A DNA stretch of 5,805 bases from Prevotellaceae bacterium (lineage in GTDB: Bacteria > Bacteroidota > Bacteroidia > Bacteroidales > UBA932). Below are positions 1 to 5,805 of the stretch, in pieces. The notes beneath the pieces are model-generated. The model was given only the letters and a program-made list of their open reading frames with translations. It was not told the origin of the DNA and did not search any database. The DNA lies in contig JAITKY010000131.1 in NCBI GenBank assembly GCA_031278135.1, forward strand, positions 1 through 5,805. Direction: 5' to 3'. The position numbers were made by a program, and so were the translations under genes. Each line of letters starts with the position of its first letter. Position 1 is the stretch's first letter.

Positions 1-728
1 ATACTGTCGGCGTTTTGGATAAAAATAGGAGCCCAAGTTTCGGGAGAACTTTTTGCCAGACGGACTGTCGAACTGAAACCGCTGCCTGCCATCGTAAAAA
101 TACTTTTTTCGTCTTTTTCGATATTCAAAACAGTGGTACCCAAAGCAAAAGAACTTATATGCGAAATATGCGACACGAAGGCAATATGTTTGTCGTGAAT
201 ATCGGACGACATGTACGAAATATCCATACCGATACTGTGATACATACTGTGAACAACGTCGAGTGCGTATTCCGAGCTCAATTCCCTGTCGCAGATGATT
301 GTCTTTTTACCTTCGAAAAGATTGTCGATAGCCGCTTTCGGACCCGAAAATTCTGTTCCGGCAATAGGGTGTGAAGCAACATATTGCGACCGTCGGGGAT
401 GATTTTCACTTTCCTGACATATTCCTTTTTTGGTAGAACCCATGTCCACAACGACAGTTTTGTCGTTTTTTGTTGCATCCAGAATGTCGAGTATCTCAAC
501 AAGCACTTTGCGCGCTGTGTTGACGGGAATACTGAGAATCACGATATCCGATTTACATACAGCGTCTTTCATCGGTAAAACTTCATCGACAATACCCAGC
601 CACATAGCGTCGCTACGATGAATCTCGTTATTATCGATGCCTGTAAAATTTGTTCCAAATCCACTTTTTCGTAACGACAGCGCAAGAGAACCGCCTATCA
701 AACCAATACCTACAACTGTGATTGTCAT
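1..728 (-). CDS. tyrA: Prephenate dehydrogenase, 3' end cut by window edge
   Basis: Oxidises prephenate to 4-hydroxyphenylpyruvate with NAD(P)+, the committed step of tyrosine synthesis, in the cytoplasm. Reading from the ATG at 728 gives 242 residues with no stop before the left edge. The N-terminus is a Rossmann fold with GIGLIGGSLA at residues 7-16 and VVVDMGSTKKGI at 92-103. The family's catalytic region follows: HPIAGTE at 120-126, whose His corresponds to the prephenate-binding/catalytic His of known TyrA enzymes, then SHISH at 186-190 and AGSGFSSTVRLA at 214-225. Bacteroidota stand-alone TyrA proteins are roughly 255-290 residues as I recall, so only a short C-terminal piece should be missing. 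No chorismate mutase domain precedes it. It starts 6 bases after the porP stop, so co-transcription with porP is likely. There is no strong ribosome binding site, which is usual for this phylum. The assignment is firm. Confidence 0.93.
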   Translation of the reverse strand, partial: MTITVVGIGLIGGSLALSLRKSGFGTNFTGIDNNEIHRSDAMWLGIVDEVLPMKDAVCKSDIVILSIPVNTARKVLVEILDILDATKNDKTVVVDMGSTKKGICQESENHPRRSQYVASHPIAGTEFSGPKAAIDNLFEGKKTIICDRELSSEYALDVVHSMYHSIGMDISYMSSDIHDKHIAFVSHISHISSFALGTTVLNIEKDEKSIFTMAGSGFSSTVRLAKSSPETWAPIFIQNADS

Positions 729-734
729 TATGTT

Positions 735-1688
735 TTATCTTCGTCCGTAACTTTTTCTATACGCCGGACAATCCGGGTCTTTGTAAAAGATTCTGTTAAA
801 ATGCCACGACAGAAACAGTTCATGTGTTCCCATCTTTGAAATACTCGCTAAATCGCCTGTACCATAATCGAATGAATATCCCAACCGGATTTTGGATGTC
901 AGATTTGCGCCGACAAGTACAGCAAACTGTTTATTCAATCTGTACATCCCGCCAAGCCAGAATCTGTCGTTATACGAGCCTCTGCTTAAACTTTTAAGGA
1001 AATATACGATAACGCCTCCTTCGATTCTGTTAATATTATCCCTGTACATATACGAAACAACAGGTTCGAGGCTCATCCCGTCCGAGACATTGAACCGTGA
1101 AGAAGCGTACGACCAGAAGTTCATACTTTGAGCTGTGAAAAACGAATTAACCGCTTCGTATTTCAACAAATGACGGACAGAAGCGCCGATTTTCAGCGGA
1201 CCTTTAAACTCCAGCCCAAAATCGAAGTTGGGATTGTATTCGTTAAATTTCGAGTAGCTTAGAGCAGGGTCGGCGCTTTGGTCGAGCATATCGGGGGAAA
1301 TATGGCTGTTCCTGTTCTGCAAGTATCCCGACAATCCTAACGCCAGCGACGATTTGTCGCCGATACGGATGTAATATGCGTATGCAAATTTTGCCGACCA
1401 TGAACTCATGTAGCCGATTTTGTCGGTATATACAGCCAGCCCGAACCCGGAACGCATATCATCGACGTACGTATCAACGGATACGGCGTTGGTTACCGGC
1501 GCTCCGTCGGTACCTATCCATTGCATCCGGCTGTGAAAAAATACTCCGGTCGAAAAACTGCTTCCTGTAGCGCCAGGATTGTATATCGATTCGTTAAACC
1601 AACGTTGCGATAAATCGAAATCACTCTGGGACTTAACCGTCCCGTAAAAGAAGATAACAACCGGCAATATTAAATATTTAAATCTCAT
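735..1688 (-). CDS. PorP/SprF family type IX secretion outer-membrane protein
   Basis: A 317-residue predicted outer-membrane beta-barrel of the PorP/SprF family, whose members are associated with the type IX secretion system and gliding motility of Bacteroidota. Residues 1 to about 20 form a signal peptide: Arg and Lys, then a hydrophobic stretch, with cleavage probably near SQS. Family hallmarks follow: FNESIYNPGATG at 31-42, RMQWIGTDGAPVTNAVS at 54-70, a Gly-rich first strand GFGLAVYTDKIG at 81-92, many alternating aromatic/polar strands, and the C-terminal block LGYSFDYGTGDLA with GTHELFLSWHF at 269-297. The length fits the family. No other type IX genes (porK, porL, porM, porN) are visible, so this is more likely one of the dispersed paralogues than the core porP; I therefore give no symbol. 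The ATG at 1688 is chosen because it gives the complete signal peptide and lies just downstream of a promoter-like box. tyrA follows after 6 bases. Confidence 0.9.
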   Translation of the reverse strand: MRFKYLILPVVIFFYGTVKSQSDFDLSQRWFNESIYNPGATGSSFSTGVFFHSRMQWIGTDGAPVTNAVSVDTYVDDMRSGFGLAVYTDKIGYMSSWSAKFAYAYYIRIGDKSSLALGLSGYLQNRNSHISPDMLDQSADPALSYSKFNEYNPNFDFGLEFKGPLKIGASVRHLLKYEAVNSFFTAQSMNFWSYASSRFNVSDGMSLEPVVSYMYRDNINRIEGGVIVYFLKSLSRGSYNDRFWLGGMYRLNKQFAVLVGANLTSKIRLGYSFDYGTGDLASISKMGTHELFLSWHFNRIFYKDPDCPAYRKSYGRR

Positions 1689-1708
1689 CGCTGTTACAAT
1701 TTATGGCG

Positions 1709-1716
1709 CAAATATA
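1709..1716 (-). promoter_or_regulatory. Putative -7 box of the porP-tyrA promoter
   Basis: On the minus strand this reads TATATTTG, an exact match to the Bacteroidota -7 consensus TAnnTTTG. Transcription would start near 1703, leaving a 5' untranslated region of only about 15 bases before the porP ATG at 1688. No clear TTTG -33 element is present at the expected distance upstream, which lowers confidence. The region is AT-rich and lies between divergent genes, the plus-strand gene being a relic. Confidence 0.5.
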
Positions 1717-1787
1717 CATCTTTATTTTGGATTGTTACATAATTTTTATTTTTTGTCTGTATTTTTACAATTCAAAAAACTGCGTTA

Positions 1788-1988
1788 ATGAAACATATCT
1801 TTATTTCTATTATCATGACAGTCACTGCTGTTACAGGATTTGTACCCGACGCTTGTTCGCAGAAAATTCCGGCGTATAAAGATGTAAAATTACCGGTAGA
1901 ACAACGGGTTGATGACCTGATGAATTAATGACTCTCGAAAAAAAAAATTGCACAATTGCAAAACTTCGTCCGAACGATCTCGGTTTGA
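1788..1988 (+). pseudogene. Remnant of glycoside hydrolase family 3 gene (N-terminus only)
   Basis: The ATG at 1788 opens a 46-codon reading frame that begins with a signal peptide (residues 1 to about 25, ending near DACSQK). It continues with YKDVKLPVEQRVDDLMN, closely matching the segment that opens the mature part of many family 3 beta-glucosidases and beta-xylosidases. The frame then hits TAA at 1926. Two bases on, in another frame, the expected next motif MTLEKK appears (1928-1945). After a run of ten A's the sequence returns to the first frame as IAQLQNF (from 1947), completing the conserved MTLEEKIAQLQ-like motif, before TGA at 1986. One base lost near 1926 and one gained in the A run explain the pattern. 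The catalytic domain, normally around 700 residues, is absent: galE begins its 3' end at 2095 on the other strand. The relic is non-functional as a hydrolase. The family call rests on remembered motifs but is strong. Confidence 0.8.
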
Positions 1989-2094
1989 AACTATGCCGGT
2001 TATCGTTACAAATATATTCGGAGTCAATAAGTCCCGCAGTGCCTTGCAGGGCTTGTCCGCAACAATTATGTTTTTTATCGTAACGACGAAGAAA
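1989..2094. other. Gap between GH3 relic and galE, no gene seen
   Basis: These 106 bases hold no gene I can support. They may include further decayed GH3 sequence, but no frame shows a motif I recognise. The only open stretch on the minus strand runs out of frame through the end of galE and looks fortuitous. No convincing hairpin followed by a T run is seen, so the terminator of the galE operon is not identified. Confidence 0.4.
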
Positions 2095-3129
2095 TTACGA
2101 CATTGAATTTTTTTTCGCCAATCTTTTTTCCCATTCCCAGGCTGTGGCGAGCATTTTTTCGGTTGATGTTTCTGCTTTCCAGCCGAGTTCGTTATTTGCA
2201 AAAGTGGGGTCGGCCCACACTTTTTCGACGTCTCCTTCGCGGCGGGCTACGATTTTTCTGTTGACTTTCACTCCTGTAGCCTGTTCGAACGTATTGAGTA
2301 TTTCCAGCACCGACAGTCCTTTGCCTGTACCCAGATTGAAAAATTCTATTCCGTTTTTGTTTTTATTTCCCAAAAGACGTTCTACAGCAATGACATGAGC
2401 CTTAGCCAAATCGACAACCCATATATAATCGCGTATCGCCGATCCGTCGGGAGTATTATAGTCGTTACCGAAAACCCGCAGACATTCGCGGATACCGATT
2501 GCCGTCTGAGTAACAAAAGGGATGAGGTTATTCGGCACACCGTTTGGCAATTCGCCGATTGCAGCGGAAGGATGCGCTCCTACAGGGTTGAAGTATCTTA
2601 AAGCGATACATTTCAGGCGGTTGTCGGCATGAATTGTATCCCGTATTATTTCTTCTGCAATTTGTTTTGTATTTCCGTAGGGCGATGTTGCCGGTTTCAC
2701 GGGAGCGTTTTCCGTGACGGGCAAAATATCTGGCTGTCCGTAAACGGTGCATGATGAAGAGAATACCAGATTGTAAGTGTTCTGTTCGCCCATCAGTTCG
2801 AGGATATTTAAAACCGAAATCAGGTTATTTTTATAATATAGCAAAGGTTTTTCGACCGATTCTCCAACTGCCTTGCTTGCAGCGAAATGTATTATCGCTT
2901 CTATTCCGGGATATTTTGCGAAAACCTCAGCCAACGCCTGTTTGTTCTGACAGTCAATTTTTTCGAAAGCCGGTTTTTTTCCTGTGATTGAGGCTATGCC
3001 GTCGAGTACATCTATCGAAGAATTTGATAAATTATCGACAATAATTACTTCATATCCATTATTTTGAAGTTCGACTACCGTGTGAGAACCAATATAACCG
3101 GTTCCTCCTGTTACTAAAATTTTACTCAT
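2095..3129 (-). CDS. galE: UDP-glucose 4-epimerase
   Basis: Interconverts UDP-glucose and UDP-galactose using tightly bound NAD+, in the cytoplasm, for galactose use (Leloir pathway) and for supplying UDP-galactose to polysaccharide and glycan synthesis. The 344 residues match the usual GalE length. The short-chain dehydrogenase fold is clear: the NAD-binding GGTGYIGSH at 8-16, DNLSNSS at 32-38, HFAASKAVGES at 81-91, SSSCTVYG at 124-131 with the catalytic Ser at 126, and the catalytic YxxxK as Tyr151 and Lys155 in SPYGNTK. RYFNPVGAHPS at 178-188, DGSAIRDYI at 228-236 and FNLGTGKGLSVLE at 264-276 are typical sugar-nucleotide-binding segments. All key residues are intact. Its ATG at 3129 overlaps the stop of the upstream lipoprotein gene by four bases (ATGA), so translation is probably coupled. 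It is the last gene of the operon. Confidence 0.97.
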   Translation of the reverse strand: MSKILVTGGTGYIGSHTVVELQNNGYEVIIVDNLSNSSIDVLDGIASITGKKPAFEKIDCQNKQALAEVFAKYPGIEAIIHFAASKAVGESVEKPLLYYKNNLISVLNILELMGEQNTYNLVFSSSCTVYGQPDILPVTENAPVKPATSPYGNTKQIAEEIIRDTIHADNRLKCIALRYFNPVGAHPSAAIGELPNGVPNNLIPFVTQTAIGIRECLRVFGNDYNTPDGSAIRDYIWVVDLAKAHVIAVERLLGNKNKNGIEFFNLGTGKGLSVLEILNTFEQATGVKVNRKIVARREGDVEKVWADPTFANNELGWKAETSTEKMLATAWEWEKRLAKKNSMS

Positions 3130-3965
3130 TTATCGTTATTATTTATTAAATCATTCAAAAACTGCTTTAAAGATGCGCTTTCCAGCCTGCGTCCCACGAT
3201 TTTCCTGTCTTTGTCCAGCACATACACTTGAGGGACAGAATACAAACTGTAAGCGATTCTGAAATCGTTCACATTTGTCGGGTCCCATACGTTTATCCAG
3301 TCCGTCAATTTATATTTGTATACGAATTGTACCCATTCATTTTTGTCGTTGCGGGCATATACGCAAAACCCTGCTAAACCATTGTTTTTAAACTTTTTGA
3401 ATATCTTATAGATTTCGGGAATTTCGTGTTGGCAATGAGCACATGAGGCATCGAAAAAACAAAGCAGAATATACGGGGAATCAATATCGTATAGCGATTC
3501 GGCGCCTCCGGTGATGGTTTCCATTTTCAGGTTTTTTGCCTGTTTACCTGTCAGAGTTTCACGATTTTTGTTGGCATAGTCGATGATTTTGTTAAGATAT
3601 TCTTTGTCGTCCATGCCCGCTTTGCCTGTCAGATAATAATTGTCAATAATGTGAACGGCAACGTTTTCCATTCCCATTATTTTCGTGTCGCCGTCATCGT
3701 CAATGGGTTGAAAATATTTGTCGAAAATATGACGTGTGAGGGATTTCATTTTTACGGTATCATTTACGGTTTCTGTTAATATCGAATCAACAGCGTGTAT
3801 GATACTGCCGGAAGTCTGCACAATCATGTTTTCCAGACAGTTATCGATAACGGAAATGTAAGGCGTTATGTCGCTGGCGACATCGGGGGACGAAGAAATC
3901 CTGCGGTTTGGAGAACAGGCAAAAACAAATGCCAAACTCATTAGTGATATTAAAATTCGGGACAT
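3126..3965 (-). CDS. DUF5106-thioredoxin lipoprotein, short paralogue
   Basis: A 279-residue predicted lipoprotein with a TlpA-like thioredoxin domain, probably acting on disulfides in the envelope; substrate unknown. Residues 1-17 form a lipoprotein signal with lipobox FVFAC, Cys17 being the lipid-bearing residue. A DUF5106-like helical region (about 35-115, with KIMGMENVAVHIIDNYYL) is followed by the thioredoxin domain (about 137-275). The active site is CAHC at 175-178 in a CFFDASCAHC context, with WDP at 227-229 and the cis-proline loop SVPQVYVLD at 243-251. It is about two-thirds identical by eye to the same part of the upstream gene, but lacks DUF4369. It carries a seven-residue acidic insertion near residue 90 (DDDGD) and an extra Cys at 43. 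I chose the ATG at 3965, which overlaps the upstream stop as TGATG; a GTG at 3968 would add one residue. Downstream, galE overlaps by four bases. Confidence 0.88.
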   Translation of the reverse strand: MSRILISLMSLAFVFACSPNRRISSSPDVASDITPYISVIDNCLENMIVQTSGSIIHAVDSILTETVNDTVKMKSLTRHIFDKYFQPIDDDGDTKIMGMENVAVHIIDNYYLTGKAGMDDKEYLNKIIDYANKNRETLTGKQAKNLKMETITGGAESLYDIDSPYILLCFFDASCAHCQHEIPEIYKIFKKFKNNGLAGFCVYARNDKNEWVQFVYKYKLTDWINVWDPTNVNDFRIAYSLYSVPQVYVLDKDRKIVGRRLESASLKQFLNDLINNNDK

Positions 3966-4690
3966 CACTGTTTTGCTTCCAACCTTTTCATTAAATGGTT
4001 CAACAATTGCGCTAAAGAAATATTTTCCAGTCCGCGACCAACGATTTTCTTATTTCTATCCAGTACATACACTTGAGGAACAGAATAAACGCTGTACAAA
4101 ACTCTGTAATCGTTTTCATTTCTCGGATCCCAGACATTTATCCAATCCGTCAAATTATGTTCTTTTACAAATTTCACCCATTCATTCTTATCTCTTTGGG
4201 TATATACGCAAAAGCCTGCCAGCCCTTTATCTTTGAATTTTTGGAAAAGTTCATATATTTTGGGAATTTCCTGCCTGCAATGGTCGCAGGACGATTCATA
4301 AAAACAGACTATAATATATGGAGCATCAATATCGTACAGCGATTCGGCTCCTCCGTTGATTGTCTCCATTTTAAGATCCTTTGCTTTTTTGCCAATCAGC
4401 GTTTCACGATTTTTGGCAGCATGTTCGGTGATTTTTTGGAGGAAAGTTTCATCTTTGACATACACTTTCCCTGTTAAATAATAGTTGTCAATAATGTGAA
4501 TGACAACATTTTCCATTCCCATTATTTTCGATGCCATGTAATTGTTGAAAAAGTGAGCCGTTAGAAATTTCATCATTGCCGTGTCGTTTCCGGTTTTCGA
4601 CAAAATGAGGTCAATGGCGCTTATTATGCTGTCGGGAGTCTGTGAAACCATGTTTTTGAAATAGTTATCTACAGCCGGAATAAGTATGGG
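3150..4690 (-). repeat. Tandem gene duplication (two paralogous segments)
   Basis: The segment 3995-4690 (residues 241-472 of the long lipoprotein) and the segment 3150-3863 (residues 35-272 of the short one) are direct, diverged copies. A hand alignment from KIMGMEN to the end of the thioredoxin domain gave about 123 identities in 179 positions. Long identical blocks include LTDWINVWDP and YSVPQVYVLD. DNA similarity is also visible. The copies differ by one seven-residue insertion in the short protein. The arrangement suggests duplication of a full gene followed by loss of its DUF4369 part, with the lipoprotein signal kept. Confidence 0.85.
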
Positions 4691-5410
4691 CGTATTTTGC
4701 ATACGTTTATCCTGCAAAGTGATTCTGTCCCAATAATGATTTTTATAAAATTCACGCATATAACGGATTGCGCTGTCCTGCGACTTGGGGATATCTTTGT
4801 TATCGGGATAAATCGGGTTCATTGCCGTTGCCACCGATTCCAACAAACTGCCCGGAAATTTCGCTTTTATTTCTGCTACTTTTTCATCTGTTTGTATTTT
4901 TAACGATTTGATTTCCTCATCTATCGATTCCGATGGTTGAGCGCCGGAAATTTTGTTGCCAAGTTCGCTTTCTCTTTTTTGCCTGTTGAGAAGGAAACGC
5001 GAATAGTCGGCAAAGGCTTCGTTTTCAGGAGAATTTTTGAATGAAAGATTTTCGGGATATTTGTTTTTCGTTGTCTTTATTGTAAATTTCTGATTGACAG
5101 TGTCGGAAATTAAAAAATCGAGTATTTGCCCTCCGTCTATTGCAATCAGATACATTCCCGGAATGAGGGGGCGATCGCCCGTGAATACAGCGTTTCCTTG
5201 TTTGTCGATTTTGGCTGTATCAATCGAATATTTGTTTGCACCATAGTGCATTACAAGAAGAGCGTCTTTATTTTTTTCGCCTTTTATCGACAAACCAATT
5301 GTATAACCATGTGCATTGTCGCCGGAAATTTTGGAAAACGAAAAATTCTTGCTCGAAGAGCAGGCGAAAACAATCGTAAAACTTACAAAAATTACTAATA
5401 TTTTATTCAT
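3965..5410 (-). CDS. DUF4369-DUF5106-thioredoxin (TlpA-like) lipoprotein
   Basis: A 481-residue predicted lipoprotein, first gene of the operon. Residues 1-17 are a lipoprotein signal with lipobox IVFAC (Cys17). Residues of about 33-125 fit DUF4369, a beta-sandwich common at the front of Bacteroidota thioredoxin-like proteins, seen here as YTIGLSIKGEKNKDALLV, SIDTAKIDKQGNAVFTG and PLIPGMYLIAI. A charged helical linker (about 128-190) leads to a DUF5106-like region (about 218-313, YWDRITLQDKRMQNTP and KIMGMENVVIHIIDNYYL). The C-terminal AhpC/TSA-TlpA-type thioredoxin domain (about 337-475) has its active site CDHC at 375-378 and cis-proline loop SVPQVYVLD at 443-451. Such proteins are inferred to reduce or isomerise disulfides in the periplasm; no substrate can be read from the sequence. 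The stop overlaps the next start (TGATG). A promoter with exact consensus boxes lies about 80 bases upstream of the ATG. Confidence 0.9.
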   Translation of the reverse strand: MNKILVIFVSFTIVFACSSSKNFSFSKISGDNAHGYTIGLSIKGEKNKDALLVMHYGANKYSIDTAKIDKQGNAVFTGDRPLIPGMYLIAIDGGQILDFLISDTVNQKFTIKTTKNKYPENLSFKNSPENEAFADYSRFLLNRQKRESELGNKISGAQPSESIDEEIKSLKIQTDEKVAEIKAKFPGSLLESVATAMNPIYPDNKDIPKSQDSAIRYMREFYKNHYWDRITLQDKRMQNTPILIPAVDNYFKNMVSQTPDSIISAIDLILSKTGNDTAMMKFLTAHFFNNYMASKIMGMENVVIHIIDNYYLTGKVYVKDETFLQKITEHAAKNRETLIGKKAKDLKMETINGGAESLYDIDAPYIIVCFYESSCDHCRQEIPKIYELFQKFKDKGLAGFCVYTQRDKNEWVKFVKEHNLTDWINVWDPRNENDYRVLYSVYSVPQVYVLDRNKKIVGRGLENISLAQLLNHLMKRLEAKQ

Positions 5411-5487
5411 CTGTATATTTTTTAACTTATTGATAATATTATACTTTTACTCATTTAATCTATCTTTTCCAACGATAAAATAAAGTG

Positions 5488-5516
5488 CAAAGATAACATT
5501 TATTTATTACCTCAAA
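5488..5516 (-). promoter_or_regulatory. Bacteroidota-type promoter of the lipoprotein-galE operon
   Basis: On the minus strand a TTTG -33 element (5516-5513) is followed after 17 bases by TATCTTTG (5495-5488), an exact match to the -7 consensus TAnnTTTG. Transcription would start near 5482, giving a 5' untranslated region of about 70 bases, AT-rich, before the ATG at 5410. It is the only good candidate between the palindromic element and the gene, so it probably drives all three genes. Confidence 0.72.
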
Positions 5517-5533
5517 TCCGTAAGAAAAATTGA

Positions 5534-5656
5534 GTATATGACAAAATTCCCTTTTTATTCATAGATTAACATACAGAAGTCCGAAATCTGTGAATATCTG
5601 TGGATAAAAGGATCCACAGATTTACACAAATCTGGGAAAAAGGAATTTGTCGTACA
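5534..5656. repeat. Nested imperfect palindrome with DnaA-box-like 9-mers
   Basis: The core is a perfect 10-base inverted repeat, ATCTGTGGAT (5596-5605) and ATCCACAGAT (5612-5621), around a 6-base loop. The pairing extends to 22-base arms (5584-5605 and 5612-5633) with 18 of 22 matches. A second, outer imperfect inverted repeat, seen as AAATTCC-TTTTT at 5544-5556 and AAAAAGGAATTTGTC at 5637-5651, encloses it. The motif ATCTGTG recurs about every 10-11 bases in each arm. The minus strand at 5607-5599 reads TTATCCACA, the DnaA-box consensus, and a one-mismatch copy (ATATTCACA) sits at 5597-5589. No T run follows either side, so it is not a standard intrinsic terminator. It could be a dispersed intergenic repeat, a mobile-element relic or a protein-binding site; the sequence alone does not decide. 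Confidence 0.65.
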
Positions 5657-5714
5657 CCAATTATGATGTCTCCTATGAAGAATTAAAATTTCAGAACTCC
5701 TGACCTGTCGCAGA

Positions 5715-5804
5715 TTAAATTGTCGTAATATTGAAAATCATAACCAAATCAGTACCCGGGAAAACAGTTTTATTATCATTGACCGTTTTGCATACTTCTT
5801 CGAT
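5715..5804 (-). CDS. 3' end of an unidentified gene (possible transposase)
   Basis: A minus-strand frame enters from the right edge and runs 29 codons to TAA at 5717-5715. It reads IEEVCKTVNDNKTV, then FPGTDLVMIFNITTI. The composition is protein-like, and the FPGTDL segment near the C-terminus reminds me of the ends of some Bacteroidota insertion-sequence transposases, but 29 residues are too few for a family call. The palindrome lies about 60 bases downstream of its stop. It may instead be an ordinary gene or a random open stretch. Confidence 0.4.
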   Translation of the reverse strand: MEEVCKTVNDNKTVFPGTDLVMIFNITTI

Positions 5805-5805
5805 A

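Larger units (their letters stand above)
5411..5714. other. Intergenic region with promoter and palindrome, no gene
   Basis: About 304 AT-rich bases with no coding frame I can support on either strand. They contain the operon promoter on the left and the nested palindrome in the middle. The part from 5657 to 5714 follows the stop of the gene entering from the right; I see no hairpin with a T run there that would be a standard terminator. Confidence 0.6.

Noticed and set aside
15..374. Plus-strand open frame of 119 codons
   Set aside because: It is antisense to the well-conserved tyrA reading frame, whose motifs are unmistakable; its composition is that of a shadow frame.
1723..1730. Plus-strand TATTTTGG as a promoter box for the GH3 relic
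   Set aside because: It is one mismatch from TAnnTTTG and has no convincing -33 partner; AT-rich intergenic DNA gives such matches by chance.
2031..2062. Small GCC-TTGCAG-GGC hairpin as terminator of the galE operon
   Set aside because: The stem is only three to four base pairs with a bulge and has no following T tract on the minus strand.
1890..2201. Minus-strand open frame of 103 codons across the GH3 relic and the galE 3' end
   Set aside because: It overlaps the last 107 bases of galE out of frame, has no recognisable motif, and runs antisense to the clear GH3 motifs.
3868..4477. Two plus-strand open frames opposite the thioredoxin genes
   Set aside because: Both lie antisense to strongly conserved, paralogue-confirmed coding sequence and show no family motif.
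5584..5633. Palindrome as an intrinsic terminator for the gene entering from the right
   Set aside because: Neither strand has a T run directly after the stem, the stem is AT-rich outside the core, and it lies over 80 bases beyond the stop codon.

Overview
The window looks like chromosomal DNA of a Bacteroidota bacterium, most likely of the order Bacteroidales. The reasons are a PorP/SprF-family outer-membrane protein (a family tied to type IX secretion), two lipoproteins with DUF5106 plus TlpA-like thioredoxin domains (one also has DUF4369), promoter boxes of the Bacteroidota TAnnTTTG type, and starts that lack strong Shine-Dalgarno sequences. All intact genes lie on the minus strand. Species cannot be named from the sequence.

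Layout from right to left, in the direction of transcription. (1) 5715-5804: the last 29 codons of an unidentified minus-strand gene that enters from the right edge. (2) 5411-5714: about 300 bases with no gene. It holds a nested imperfect palindrome with DnaA-box-like 9-mers (5534-5656) and a good Bacteroidota promoter (5488-5516). (3) 5410-2095: a tight three-gene operon. It encodes a 481-residue DUF4369-DUF5106-thioredoxin lipoprotein, a shorter 279-residue paralogue without DUF4369, and UDP-glucose 4-epimerase GalE. The joints are a TGATG overlap and an ATGA overlap, so translational coupling is likely. (4) 1788-1988, plus strand: the decayed 5' end of a glycoside hydrolase family 3 gene, left as a frameshifted stub. 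(5) 1688-735: a PorP/SprF-family protein. (6) 728-1: prephenate dehydrogenase TyrA, starting 6 bases after the porP stop and cut by the left edge.

How the genes fit together. The two lipoproteins should sit in the cell envelope and carry CxxC thioredoxin active sites, so they probably act in thiol-disulfide chemistry; their substrates are unknown. GalE supplies UDP-galactose in the cytoplasm, and its coupling to the lipoproteins has no obvious biochemical logic. PorP-family proteins are outer-membrane barrels linked to type IX secretion and gliding. TyrA belongs to tyrosine synthesis, so the porP-tyrA pair also looks like co-transcription of unrelated functions.

I see no convincing new multi-gene system. 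The most notable points are the GH3 gene relic, the tandem duplication with domain loss, and the palindromic element at 5534-5656.
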